Below are positions 8,446-16,352 of a DNA stretch of 64,000 bases, in pieces (the stretch's first letter is position 1; each line of letters opens with the position of its first letter). The notes under the pieces are model-generated. The model made no database searches. It was not told the DNA's origin and was given only the letters and a program-made list of their open reading frames with translations. The DNA is from Oscillospiraceae bacterium (lineage in GTDB: Bacteria > Bacillota > Clostridia > Oscillospirales > Oscillospiraceae), in NCBI GenBank assembly GCA_022795735.1, contig JAAWHG010000006.1, positions 1-64,000 on the forward strand. The letters run 5' to 3'. A program made the translations under genes and the position numbers.

Positions 8446-9147
8446 ATGTTCAAGCATGAAAAGCAATTATTTCACCCGGTAGCCGTAGAACGCCCCAACC
8501 CGCAATACGCAGTGCTGATGCAGGAGCAGCTTGGCGGCGGCAACGGCGAAATGAAAGCCGCCATGCAGTACCTTTCCCAGAGCTTCCGCATCAAGGACCC
8601 CAAGATCAAGGACCTCTTTATGGACATCGCCGCCGAAGAGCTGGGCCATATGGAAATGGTCGCCCAGACCATCAACCTCCTCAACGGCCACGACGTAGAT
8701 GCCAGCAAAGTCCAGGCGGGCGAAATTCAGAGCCATGTCCTTTTGGGCCTGAACCCCGGCCTCATCAATTCCTCCGGCTATTCCTGGACCGGCGACTATG
8801 TAACGGTGACCGGCGACCTCTGCGCTGACCTGTTGAGCAACATCGCCTCCGAGCAGCGCGCTAAGGTCGTCTATGAGTACCTCTACCGCCAGATTGAGGA
8901 CAAAAAGGTCCGCGAAACCATTGACTTCCTCCTCAACCGCGAGGAGGCCCACAATCAGATGTTCCGCGACGCCTTCAACGCCGTCCAGGACAGCGGTTCC
9001 AACCAGGACTTCGGCACCACCAAGGCCGCGCGCGCATATTTCTCTCTCTCCAACCCCGGCCCCAACACCTTTGCAAACAACAATACCGAGGCCCCCAGAT
9101 TCAGCCGCGAAGAAAACGTACAGTCCGGCAAAAAAAGCGGCAAGTAA
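8446..9147 (+). CDS. Manganese catalase family protein (CotJC-like)
   Basis: The 233-aa ferritin-fold protein resembles dimanganese (non-haem) catalases, which break down hydrogen peroxide. Candidate metal ligands are visible: Glu35 (GGNGEM), Glu65/His68 in AAEELGHMEM, Glu136 in ASEQR, and Glu166/His169 in NREEAHNQ. Residues 105-120 (GLINSSGYSWTGDYVT) match the family substrate-channel region. The tail beyond 200 is Asn/Ser/Lys-rich and probably disordered. The ATG at 8446 follows AAAGGAGC, which lies inside a long hairpin. The 97-base gap after the ABC-F gene shows no clear promoter. A role in oxygen tolerance beside the oxygen-sensitive hydrogenase locus is plausible. Confidence 0.88.
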   Translation: MFKHEKQLFHPVAVERPNPQYAVLMQEQLGGGNGEMKAAMQYLSQSFRIKDPKIKDLFMDIAAEELGHMEMVAQTINLLNGHDVDASKVQAGEIQSHVLLGLNPGLINSSGYSWTGDYVTVTGDLCADLLSNIASEQRAKVVYEYLYRQIEDKKVRETIDFLLNREEAHNQMFRDAFNAVQDSGSNQDFGTTKAARAYFSLSNPGPNTFANNNTEAPRFSREENVQSGKKSGK

Positions 9148-9177
9148 GCCCCGCGCTTTCACCCTGAAACACGCAAC

Positions 9178-9211
9178 AAGCGCCTGTCCCCCGGCTGGGG
9201 AACAGGCGCTT
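9178..9211. terminator. Hairpin terminator between convergent catalase and hydA genes
   Basis: The arms AAGCGCCTGT-CCCC and GGGG-ACAGGCGCTT (9178-9192, 9197-9211; one mismatch) form a strong stem. It stands between two converging genes and probably ends both. T-runs are weak on both sides. Confidence 0.6.
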
Positions 9212-9267
9212 ATCTATCAGGGACTATAACGTCCCCTTCCGTTCGTCAATCTTCCGACAGGGTAAGA

Positions 9268-10965
9268 TTATTCATGCCCTCTGTGGCAGAGCTCATGGAC
9301 CTTGCCCTTGAACAGCGGATCGCTGTAGAAGAGATCCATCAGCGGGTTCTCGTCGGAGTTACGGACCGCCATCTTGTTGTCGGCGTCGTACAGGCCGGCC
9401 GGACGGGAGACCTTGTCGCGCATACCGGTGGTCTGCACGGGCTGACCGCCGCCGTTGACGCAGCCGCCGCGGCACGCCATGACTTCGATCAGATGGTACT
9501 GCTTCTCGCCGCTCTTGACCTGCTGCATCACCTGATGCGCGTTGGCCAGGCCGCTGATGACGCAGATCTTGACGTCGATGCCGTTGTAGGGGATGGTGGC
9601 TTCCTTGATGCCGGTCTCGTTGCCACGGATGCCGCACTCGGCAATCGCCTGCAACGTCGCGGGATCATGGCTCTCGGACAGTCTTCTCAGAACAGCCTCG
9701 GTCACGCCGCCGGTCACGCCGAAGATAACGCCGCCGCCGGAGCCGATGCCGAACGGGTTGTCGCAGGGATCGGGAGCCAGGTTGTTGAAGTCAATGCCGG
9801 CGCTCTTAATCATGCGGCACAGCTCGGTGGTGGTCAGGACGATGTCGGTGTCCTGCTCGCCCTTGGTCCAGTTGTCCTTGCGCTTGGCCTCCATCTTCTT
9901 CGCGGTGCAGGGCATGATGGAGATGACGACCGTCTTCTTGTCCTTGGCGTTCTCCGGCGCGCGGTAGTACTCCTTCAGGACGGCGGAAAGCATGCCCTGG
10001 GGAGAACGACAGGTGGAGATGTTGGCGCTCAGCTCGGGATACTGGGTCTCGATGAACTTAACCCACGCCGGGCAGCAGGAAGTGAACAGGGGCAGGGTGC
10101 CGCCGTTCTTGACGCGCTCCAGGAATTCGGCGCTCTCCTCCATGATGGTGAGGTCAGCGGAGTACACGGTGTCGTAGACTTGATCGAAGCCCATGCGGTG
10201 CATAGCGGCGACGATCTTGCCCATGGAGTTCTCGCCCTTGGGCAGGCCGAAGACATCGCCGGCAGCGACACGGACGGCGGGCGCGATCTGCGCGACAACG
10301 CGGACGTCCTTATCGTTGATGACCTTCCAAGCCTCATCGACGTTGCTGTGGATGGTGATGGCGCCGGTCGGGCAGTAGACACGGCACTGACCGCAGCTCA
10401 CGCAATCGGTCACAACCATATCCTTGTTGAAGGCGGGGGAAACCGTCGCGTCTGCGCCGCGATGGGTGAAGCCCAGAACGCCAACGCCCTGCAATTCCTC
10501 ACAGGCGCGGACACAGTTGCCGCACAGGACGCACTTGTTGGGGTCGCGAACGATGGAGGGAGAGCTCAGGTCCAGAGGAGCCTCCTCCTTGTAGTTGGCA
10601 AACCGAATTTTTTCAACGCCCATACGGTAGGCCAGATCCTGCAGCTTGCAGTTGCCGCTCTTGTCGCAGGAGGTGCACTCACGGCAGTGGGCCGCGAGGA
10701 GCAGCTCCACGATCAGCTTGCGGTTTTTGCGCAGGCGCTCGGTGTTGGTGTAGATGACCATGCCGTCGCGGGGCTCCTCGGAGCAGGTGGCGAACAGCTT
10801 GCCCCGGTCATCCTCGCAGGTGCACAGACGGCACGCGCCGAATGTGGACAGGTCGGAATGATAGCACAGGGTCGGCAAATCGATTCCCGCCTTGCGGATG
10901 ATCGTCAGGATATTTTTCTCATTGGTAAATTCTACTTTTCTACCATCAATTGTGATTACTCCCAT
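9268..10965 (-). CDS. hydA: Electron-bifurcating [FeFe] hydrogenase catalytic subunit
   Basis: The 565-aa cytoplasmic subunit holds the H-cluster that makes or splits H2. Residues 1-80 are a 2Fe-2S ferredoxin domain (Cys34, 45, 48, 61). His93/Cys97/Cys100/Cys106 ligate the His-type 4Fe-4S cluster. Two ferredoxin-type 4Fe-4S sites follow (Cys145-155 and 188-198). All three H-cluster motifs are intact: TSCCPAW (295-301), MPCTAKKME (351-359) and the L3 block ending GGCVNGGGQP (494-509). It is the last gene of hydC-hydB-hydA. The hydB stop codon is part of its Shine-Dalgarno (TAGGAGGG). With HydB and HydC it should couple NADH plus reduced ferredoxin to hydrogen evolution. Confidence 0.96.
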   Translation of the reverse strand: MGVITIDGRKVEFTNEKNILTIIRKAGIDLPTLCYHSDLSTFGACRLCTCEDDRGKLFATCSEEPRDGMVIYTNTERLRKNRKLIVELLLAAHCRECTSCDKSGNCKLQDLAYRMGVEKIRFANYKEEAPLDLSSPSIVRDPNKCVLCGNCVRACEELQGVGVLGFTHRGADATVSPAFNKDMVVTDCVSCGQCRVYCPTGAITIHSNVDEAWKVINDKDVRVVAQIAPAVRVAAGDVFGLPKGENSMGKIVAAMHRMGFDQVYDTVYSADLTIMEESAEFLERVKNGGTLPLFTSCCPAWVKFIETQYPELSANISTCRSPQGMLSAVLKEYYRAPENAKDKKTVVISIMPCTAKKMEAKRKDNWTKGEQDTDIVLTTTELCRMIKSAGIDFNNLAPDPCDNPFGIGSGGGVIFGVTGGVTEAVLRRLSESHDPATLQAIAECGIRGNETGIKEATIPYNGIDVKICVISGLANAHQVMQQVKSGEKQYHLIEVMACRGGCVNGGGQPVQTTGMRDKVSRPAGLYDADNKMAVRNSDENPLMDLFYSDPLFKGKVHELCHRGHE

Positions 10966-10976
10966 GGTTTGCCCTC

Positions 10977-12857
10977 CTATGCCTCAATGTAGATCGCGTC
11001 AAAGCCGCAGTTATCCATACAGGCGCCGCACTTGATGCACTTCTTGCTGTCGATGGTGTGCGGAGCTTTCTTCTCGCCGGAGATCGCGCTTGCCGGGCAG
11101 TTCTTGGCGCACTTGCCGCAGCCCTTGCACTTCTCGGGGTCAATGACGTAGTTGCGGAGATTGGTGCAAACCTTCGCCGCGCACTTCTTGTCCTGAATGT
11201 GCTCCACATACTCGTCGCGGAACATCCGCAGGGTGCTCATAACGGGCTGCGGGGCAGTCTTGCCAAGGCCGCACAGCGCCATCTGAGAGATCATCTTGGA
11301 CAGCTCTTCCAGCTTGTCAAGGTCTTCCATCTCGCCGTTGCCGTCAACGATCTTCTGGAGGATTTCCAGCATACGCTTGGTGCCTTCACGGCAGGGCGCG
11401 CACTTACCGCAGGACTCACGCTGGGTGAAGCTCATGAAGAAGCGGGCGACCTCGACCATGCAGGTGTTGACGTCCATGACGACCAGACCGCCGGAACCGA
11501 TGATGGTGCCGAACTTCTTAACGGTCTCGAAGTCCAAAGGCTCGTCCAAATGGTCCTTGGTCAGGCAGCCGCCGGAGGGACCGCCGGTCTGGACCGCCTT
11601 AAACTCGGCGTTGTTCTTCAGGCCGCCGCCGATGTCGTAAATGATTTCACGGAGGGTGGTGCCCATCGGGACCTCGATCAAGCCGGTGTTTTCAATGGAG
11701 CCGGTCAGCGAGAAGGTCTTGGTGCCGGGGCTGCCCTCGGTGCCGATGGTGCGGAACCAGTCGGCGCCCTCGATGATGATCTTGGGCACGTTGGCGTAGG
11801 TCTCGACGTTGTTCAGGACGGTGGGCTTCTCCCACAGGCCCTTGTCAACGGTACGAGGCGGCTTGGTACGCGGCATGCCGCGCTTGCCCTCGATGGAAGC
11901 GGTCAGAGCGGAGCCCTCGCCGCAGACGAACGCGCCCGCGCCGCGGTTGATATGCATACGGAAGGAGAAGTCCTTGCCCAGGATGTTGTCGCCCAGCAGG
12001 CCGCGCTCCTCGAGCTGCGCGATGGCGTTGCGCAGGCGGGCAACCGAGTTGGGGTACTCGGCACGGACGTAGATGTAACCGTCAGCAGCGCCCACGGCGT
12101 AAGCCGCGATCATCATGCCCTCGATCAGCTTGAAGGGATCGCCTTCCATGGTGGAGCCGTCCATGAACGCGCCGGGGTCGCCCTCGTCGCCGTTGCAGAC
12201 CACGTAGCGGATGGGCTCCTTCTGACGGGCGACCTGCTTCCACTTCTTGCCGCAGGGGAAACCCGCGCCGCCGCGGCCGCGAAGGCCGGACTTGTCAACC
12301 TCGTCGATGACCTCGTCCTTGGTCATGTTGAACAGCACCTTCTCCAGCGCCGTGAAGCCGCCGGCCGCGAGGTACTCGTCGATGGACTCGGCGTCCACGC
12401 TGCCGCAGTTCTCGAGCACAATGCGGGTCTGCTTGGCGATGAAGGGGATGTCGGTCGGATGCTTGTATGCCTTGCCGCCCTGGGTGTAGAGCAGGCGGTC
12501 GACCACATTGTTGTTCAGCACGGACTGCTCGAACACTTCCTTGCAGTCTTCCTTCTGCACCTTTACGTACTGGATGACCTCGTCACCCTTCTGAATGCGG
12601 ACCAGCGGGCCAAGCTCGCAGAAGCCCTGGCAGCCGGTCTTGATGACGCCAACGCGGTCCTTGCCGGCGTCGGGCGCAAACTCGATGGTAACGTTGGGGC
12701 AATTCTTGGTCAGCCCCAGAAGTTCTTCATAGATCTTCAGAGAACCGGTGGCAATACAGCCGGTGCCGGCGCAAACCAGAATACGGCACTTGTACGACGC
12801 GACCTGCTTCTTGGCCTCATCCCGGGCCGCCATCAATGCTTCTTTGTTGTTGATCAT
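10977..12857 (-). CDS. hydB: Bifurcating hydrogenase NADH-binding subunit (NuoF-like)
   Basis: The 626-aa subunit carries FMN and binds NAD(H). In order it has an N-terminal thioredoxin-like 2Fe-2S domain (CAGTGC...GCQGFC, residues about 30-110) and the NuoF core with the FMN/NADH glycine loop GLRGRGGAGFPCGKKW near residue 195 and CNGDEGDPGAF. The 4Fe-4S motif CGKCAPCREG follows, and two C-terminal ferredoxin sites (CKGCGKCAKNCP and CIKCGACMDNC). The start ATG overlaps the hydC stop as TAATG. Domain order matches HydB/HndC of the electron-bifurcating group A hydrogenases. Confidence 0.95.
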   Translation of the reverse strand: MINNKEALMAARDEAKKQVASYKCRILVCAGTGCIATGSLKIYEELLGLTKNCPNVTIEFAPDAGKDRVGVIKTGCQGFCELGPLVRIQKGDEVIQYVKVQKEDCKEVFEQSVLNNNVVDRLLYTQGGKAYKHPTDIPFIAKQTRIVLENCGSVDAESIDEYLAAGGFTALEKVLFNMTKDEVIDEVDKSGLRGRGGAGFPCGKKWKQVARQKEPIRYVVCNGDEGDPGAFMDGSTMEGDPFKLIEGMMIAAYAVGAADGYIYVRAEYPNSVARLRNAIAQLEERGLLGDNILGKDFSFRMHINRGAGAFVCGEGSALTASIEGKRGMPRTKPPRTVDKGLWEKPTVLNNVETYANVPKIIIEGADWFRTIGTEGSPGTKTFSLTGSIENTGLIEVPMGTTLREIIYDIGGGLKNNAEFKAVQTGGPSGGCLTKDHLDEPLDFETVKKFGTIIGSGGLVVMDVNTCMVEVARFFMSFTQRESCGKCAPCREGTKRMLEILQKIVDGNGEMEDLDKLEELSKMISQMALCGLGKTAPQPVMSTLRMFRDEYVEHIQDKKCAAKVCTNLRNYVIDPEKCKGCGKCAKNCPASAISGEKKAPHTIDSKKCIKCGACMDNCGFDAIYIEA

Positions 12858-13333
12858 TAGCCCTTACCTCTCAATTCTTCGATTACCGCAAGCGCTTTTT
12901 CCGGTGTCATGGCGGGATGTACGTCCTCGTTGACCATCATGGTGGGCGCGAGGCCGCAGGCGCCCAGGCAGGAGACTGTCTCAACCGTGAACAGCATGTC
13001 GTCGGTCGTGTGCTTCTTCTTGCCCAGCCCCAGCTCCTTCTGCATGGCTTCCAGAACCGGAGGAGACTTACGGACGTGGCATGCGGTGCCGTCGCAAACC
13101 TTGATTACATACTTGCCCTTTGCCTCGAAGGAGAAGTTCTCGTAGAAAGTGGCCACGCTGTACGCCTTGGTCTCTTTCACGCCAATCTGCTCCGCCACAT
13201 AGGTCAGCAACTCACCCGGCAGATAACGGTATTCCGCCTGAATGTCCTGCATAATAGGGATCAGTGAGCCCGCTTTCTTACCATAGTGCTCAATGATCTC
13301 ATCTGTCTTACGAAAATACGACTGATCCAGCAT
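12857..13333 (-). CDS. hydC: Bifurcating hydrogenase 2Fe-2S subunit (NuoE-like)
   Basis: The 158-aa thioredoxin-like ferredoxin has an N-terminal helical bundle with the phrase IPIMQDIQAEYRYLPGELL. The four 2Fe-2S ligands are Cys80, Cys85 (CDGTAC), Cys122 and Cys126 (SCLGACG). It passes electrons within HydABC. It is the first gene of the leftward operon, with GGGGG upstream of the ATG. The promoter and three palindromes lie in the divergent region just upstream. Confidence 0.95.
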   Translation of the reverse strand: MLDQSYFRKTDEIIEHYGKKAGSLIPIMQDIQAEYRYLPGELLTYVAEQIGVKETKAYSVATFYENFSFEAKGKYVIKVCDGTACHVRKSPPVLEAMQKELGLGKKKHTTDDMLFTVETVSCLGACGLAPTMMVNEDVHPAMTPEKALAVIEELRGKG

Positions 13334-13356
13334 TTATAATCCCCCTTGCCTTATTT

Positions 13357-13371
13357 TGTGCGCATCGCACA
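13357..13371. promoter_or_regulatory. Palindrome P1, operator candidate just downstream of the hydC start point
   Basis: TGTGCG-CAT-CGCACA has perfect 6-base arms. It falls a few bases downstream of the predicted hydC transcription start, a typical roadblock position. Confidence 0.5.
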
Positions 13372-13384
13372 CTTTGACTTCAAT

Positions 13385-13393
13385 ATTATAGCA
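13385..13393 (-). promoter_or_regulatory. Extended -10 promoter of hydC-hydB-hydA
   Basis: The minus strand reads TGCTATAAT, an extended -10 with a perfect hexamer, about 52 bases before the hydC start. The -35 region is poor (TGGTAT), suggesting an activator or an extended -10 mode. Confidence 0.65.
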
Positions 13394-13406
13394 TTCCTGG
13401 CAATGC
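13391..13406. promoter_or_regulatory. Palindrome P2 overlapping the hydC -10 edge
   Basis: GCATT-CCTGGC-AATGC has 5-base arms. It overlaps the TGC of the extended -10 and the promoter spacer. Confidence 0.4.
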
Positions 13407-13413
13407 GATACCA

Positions 13414-13428
13414 TGTGCGAAATGCACG
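13414..13428. promoter_or_regulatory. Palindrome P3 at the hydC -35 region
   Basis: TGTGCGAAATGCACG contains the inverted repeat GTGC...GCAC and shares its first six bases with P1. Confidence 0.45.
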
Positions 13429-13498
13429 GAATTTAGCAATTATATTCTACGGATTCGACAAAATGTTCTATCAAGTTTTGCCTTTTTACGTATATTTT

Positions 13499-13511
13499 GC
13501 ATTCGCAATGC
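13499..13511. promoter_or_regulatory. Palindrome P4 upstream of the maturation-operon promoter
   Basis: GCATT-CGC-AATGC has perfect 5-base arms identical to those of P2. It lies 55 bases upstream of the rightward -35. Confidence 0.4.
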
Positions 13512-13565
13512 TTTTCCTCCCCTCCCGTTTGGGCAGCGGGCAGTTAAATTTTCCATTTTTCCCGC

Positions 13566-13594
13566 TTGACAAGTTTTTCACTTTGGACTATACT
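13566..13594 (+). promoter_or_regulatory. Sigma-A promoter of the TM1266-like/hydE/hydF/hydG operon
   Basis: A perfect TTGACA (13566-13571), a 17-base spacer and TATACT (13589-13594) lie about 40 bases before the first start codon. Confidence 0.85.
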
Positions 13595-13634
13595 TTTGGA
13601 AACGAATCGGAAAGCGAGGTGAGCGGATCGCTTT

Positions 13635-13886
13635 ATGGCTACTGACACGCGCGTTGCGGTCATCAGCGTCATCGTGGAGCGAAAAGATAAAATTCGCGAG
13701 TTGAACCAGCTGCTGCACGAATACGGCAGCTATGTGATCGGCCGCATGGGCGTCCCATACCCTGCAAAGGACGTCAGCATCATCTGCCTGGCGCTGGACG
13801 CGCCGCAGGACACCATCAACACGCTGACGGGCGGACTGGGCAAGCTGGACGGTGTAACCGCCAAAGCTACCTACTCCAAACGATAA
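13635..13886 (+). CDS. TM1266-type putative iron-only hydrogenase system regulator
   Basis: The 83-aa protein has an ACT-like fold pattern: VAVISVIVERKDKIRELNQLLHEYG, then VIGRMGVPY and DVSIICLALDAPQDTINTLTGGLG. This matches the family named after TM1266 that is found with [FeFe]-hydrogenase maturation genes. Its biochemical role is unproven. Small ACT proteins of this kind often bind a ligand, and this one has no DNA-binding domain. It is first in the operon with hydE, hydF and hydG. The GAGGTGA site is rather far (about 12 bases) from the ATG. Confidence 0.85.
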   Translation: MATDTRVAVISVIVERKDKIRELNQLLHEYGSYVIGRMGVPYPAKDVSIICLALDAPQDTINTLTGGLGKLDGVTAKATYSKR

Positions 13887-14015
13887 GCGTTCAAAAATCA
13901 AATATGGAACATCCCCCTGAGGCCAAAACATTGCGTTGCGGCAAAAGCTGTGGATGTGGCGCGTAACTATGGCCGCATCTTTCCGTTTGCACGGGGGATG
14001 GCGGTTATTTTTATT

Positions 14016-15083
14016 ATGGAAAAGAATGGTTTTACCTATTTGATCGACAAGCTGGCCGAGGAGCACCGGCTGGACCCCGTCGAGTACGTCCTGGCGGTGC
14101 GGGGCGGCTATGACCCCGGCGTGGCCGCCTACGCGGCGGAACGGGCCGCGTCGCTCCGCAAGCAATACTATGGCAACCAGGTCTATATCCGCGGGCTGAT
14201 CGAGGTCGGCAACTACTGCCGGAACAATTGCCTTTACTGCGGCATTCGCCGGGGAAACCTCCAGTGCAAACGCTACCGTCTGACCCAGGCGCAAATTCTC
14301 TCCTGCTGTGAAGAAGGCTATGCGCTGGGTTTCCGCACCTTTGTGCTGCAAGGGGGCGAGGACGCGTACTACAGCGACGAGAGGTTGTGCGCGATCCTTT
14401 CCGCCATCAAGTCGCGGTATCCCGACTGCGCAGTCACCCTCTCCCTCGGGGAACGCGCCCGGGAGAGCTACCAAGCCCTCTTCGACGCCGGCGCCGACCG
14501 CTATCTTCTGCGGCACGAGACGGCCGACCGGACGCACTATGAAAAGCTTCATCCCCCCGAGCTGTCTTTCGACAACCGGATGCGCTGCCTGCGCGACCTC
14601 CAGGAAATCGGCTATCAAGTGGGCTGCGGCTTCATGGTGGGTTCTCCCTGGCAGACCGCCGAAACGCTGGCCATGGATTTGGCGTTTATTCAGGACTTCT
14701 CTCCCGCCATGTGCGGCATCGGTCCCTTTATCCCGCACCACGCCACCCCCTTTGCCGAAGCGGCGGCGGGCACGTTGGAGCAAACCCTGTATCTGCTCTC
14801 CCTGATCCGGCTGATTCAGCCCAACATTCTCCTTCCAGCCACCACTGCCCTGGGAACCGTCCACCCGGAGGGGCGGGAACGGGGCATTCTGGCCGGCGCC
14901 AACGTCATCATGCCCAATTTGTCCCCGCCGGAGGACCGGGCCAAATACGAGCTCTATGACAACAAGCTCTCCAGCGGCGCGGAATCGGCCCAGGAGCGGC
15001 AGGCGCTGGAGCGGCGAATGGCCTCCATTGGCTACGAGGTAGCCACCGCCCGGGGCGACGTCAAGCCCCTCATTTCTACATAA
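14016..15083 (+). CDS. hydE: [FeFe] hydrogenase H-cluster radical SAM maturase HydE
   Basis: The 355-aa radical SAM enzyme has its 4Fe-4S motif CRNNCLYC at Cys68, Cys72 and Cys75. HydE-specific blocks include GIRRGNLQCKRYRL, VLQGGEDAYY, RYLLRHETAD, GIGPFIPH and PATTALGT. It takes part in assembly of the diiron subcluster. The start at 14016 matches the length of known HydE proteins, but the nearest ribosome-site candidate (GGATGGCGG) is weak. An ATG at 13998 and a GTG at 13950 are alternatives. The second cluster cysteines found near the C-terminus in some HydE are absent. A 129-base gap separates it from the TM1266-like gene. Confidence 0.94.
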   Translation: MEKNGFTYLIDKLAEEHRLDPVEYVLAVRGGYDPGVAAYAAERAASLRKQYYGNQVYIRGLIEVGNYCRNNCLYCGIRRGNLQCKRYRLTQAQILSCCEEGYALGFRTFVLQGGEDAYYSDERLCAILSAIKSRYPDCAVTLSLGERARESYQALFDAGADRYLLRHETADRTHYEKLHPPELSFDNRMRCLRDLQEIGYQVGCGFMVGSPWQTAETLAMDLAFIQDFSPAMCGIGPFIPHHATPFAEAAAGTLEQTLYLLSLIRLIQPNILLPATTALGTVHPEGRERGILAGANVIMPNLSPPEDRAKYELYDNKLSSGAESAQERQALERRMASIGYEVATARGDVKPLIST

Positions 15084-15097
15084 CTGAGGTGAACCTG

Positions 15098-16297
15098 ATG
15101 AGTCTCAATGAAACCCCTTCCGGCGAGCGCATCCACATCGGCTTTTTCGGCTGCCGCAACGCCGGAAAGTCCAGCCTGGTCAACGCCGTGACCGGTCAGG
15201 ACCTGGCCGTCGTCTCGGCGGTCAAGGGCACCACTACCGACCCGGTCAAAAAGGCCATGGAGCTGCTGCCCCTGGGACCGGTGGTCGTCATCGACACCCC
15301 CGGCTTCGACGACATTGGCGAATTGGGCGAAAAGCGGGTGCAGAAAACCAAACAGATTTTAGCCCGCACCGACATTGCCATCCTGGTGGTGGACGGAACC
15401 GCCGGCCTCAACCAAAACGACAGACAGCTTCTGGAAATCTTCCAGGAAAAGCGCGTCCCCTATCTGATTGCCTATAACAAGTGCGACCTGGGCATCACCG
15501 TTCCCGACGACCCCCACAGCATGGCCGTCAGCGCCGCCGCCGGAACCAACATCTTTGCGCTCAAGGAGCGGATCGGCCATCTGGTGGAGGAAAAAGCCCC
15601 CCGCCGTCTGGTAGGCGACCTGCTCCGGCCCAACGATTTTGCCGTCCTGGTCACGCCCATTGACGAGTCCGCCCCCAAGGGACGGATGATCCTCCCCCAA
15701 CAGCAAGCCATTCGCGACGTACTGGATGCCGGCGCGATCTGCGTCGTCACCAAGGAAACCGAGCTTGCCCAAACCCTGGAAGGACTGAAAAAGCCCCCCG
15801 CCGCCGTGATTACCGACAGTCAGGCCTTTGCCGTCGTGTCCAAAATCGTACCCGACGAGCTGCCGCTGACCTCTTTTTCCATCCTCATGGCCCGCTACAA
15901 GGGCTTTCTCAAAACCGCCGTGGAGGGCATGGCTTCGCTGGACCGCCTCCAGGACGGCGACAGCGTGCTGATTGCCGAGGGCTGCACCCATCACCGCCAG
16001 TGCAACGACATCGGCACCGTCAAAATCCCTCGCTGGCTCAATTCCCTCAACGGAAAAAAGCTGGACATTCATAGCTGTTCCGGCAACGAGTTCCCGGAGG
16101 ACTTGTCTCCCTTCGCCCTGGTCATCCACTGCGGCGGCTGTATGCTCAACGAGCGGGAAATGCTCTCGCGGATGGACCGGGCGGTCCGCCAGGACATTCC
16201 CTTTACCAACTACGGCACCTTCATCGCCGGCGTCACCGGCACGCTGGAACGCAGTCTGCGTCTGTTTCCGGAAATCCACGCGCTGCTCGAAGCATAG
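15098..16297 (+). CDS. hydF: [FeFe] hydrogenase H-cluster maturation GTPase HydF
   Basis: The 399-aa scaffold protein delivers the diiron precursor to HydA. It has the GTPase P-loop GCRNAGKS (residues 18-25), DTPGFDD (G3) and NKCD (G4). A dimerisation domain follows, and the C-terminal cluster-binding pattern CTH...HCGGC corresponds to the HydF CxH...HCxxC signature. The ATG at 15098 has GAGGTG six bases upstream. A GTG at 15089 lies inside that site and is unlikely to be the start. It begins 14 bases after hydE. Confidence 0.95.
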   Translation: MSLNETPSGERIHIGFFGCRNAGKSSLVNAVTGQDLAVVSAVKGTTTDPVKKAMELLPLGPVVVIDTPGFDDIGELGEKRVQKTKQILARTDIAILVVDGTAGLNQNDRQLLEIFQEKRVPYLIAYNKCDLGITVPDDPHSMAVSAAAGTNIFALKERIGHLVEEKAPRRLVGDLLRPNDFAVLVTPIDESAPKGRMILPQQQAIRDVLDAGAICVVTKETELAQTLEGLKKPPAAVITDSQAFAVVSKIVPDELPLTSFSILMARYKGFLKTAVEGMASLDRLQDGDSVLIAEGCTHHRQCNDIGTVKIPRWLNSLNGKKLDIHSCSGNEFPEDLSPFALVIHCGGCMLNEREMLSRMDRAVRQDIPFTNYGTFIAGVTGTLERSLRLFPEIHALLEA

Positions 16298-16352
16298 AAA
16301 CCGTCTAAAAATTTTTACATATTTATATATTTAGGAAGGGAGAACCGAAATC

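Larger units (their letters stand above)
13334..13634. promoter_or_regulatory. Divergent control region between hydC and the TM1266-like gene
   Basis: These 301 bases hold no gene. The left third contains the hydC promoter and three palindromes. The middle (13430-13560) is much more AT-rich than its surroundings and has a fourth palindrome. The right end carries a near-consensus promoter for the rightward maturation operon. The sites are listed separately. Confidence 0.8.

Noticed and set aside
13357-13428. Rex (redox sensor) binding sites in the hydC promoter
   Set aside because: The Rex consensus is of the TTGTTAA-N4-TTAACAA type. The palindromes here have different arms and spacing, so no Rex call is made.
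13950-14015. Longer HydE starting at GTG 13950
   Set aside because: The extra residues are unlike known HydE N-termini and have no ribosome site; 14016 gives the family length.
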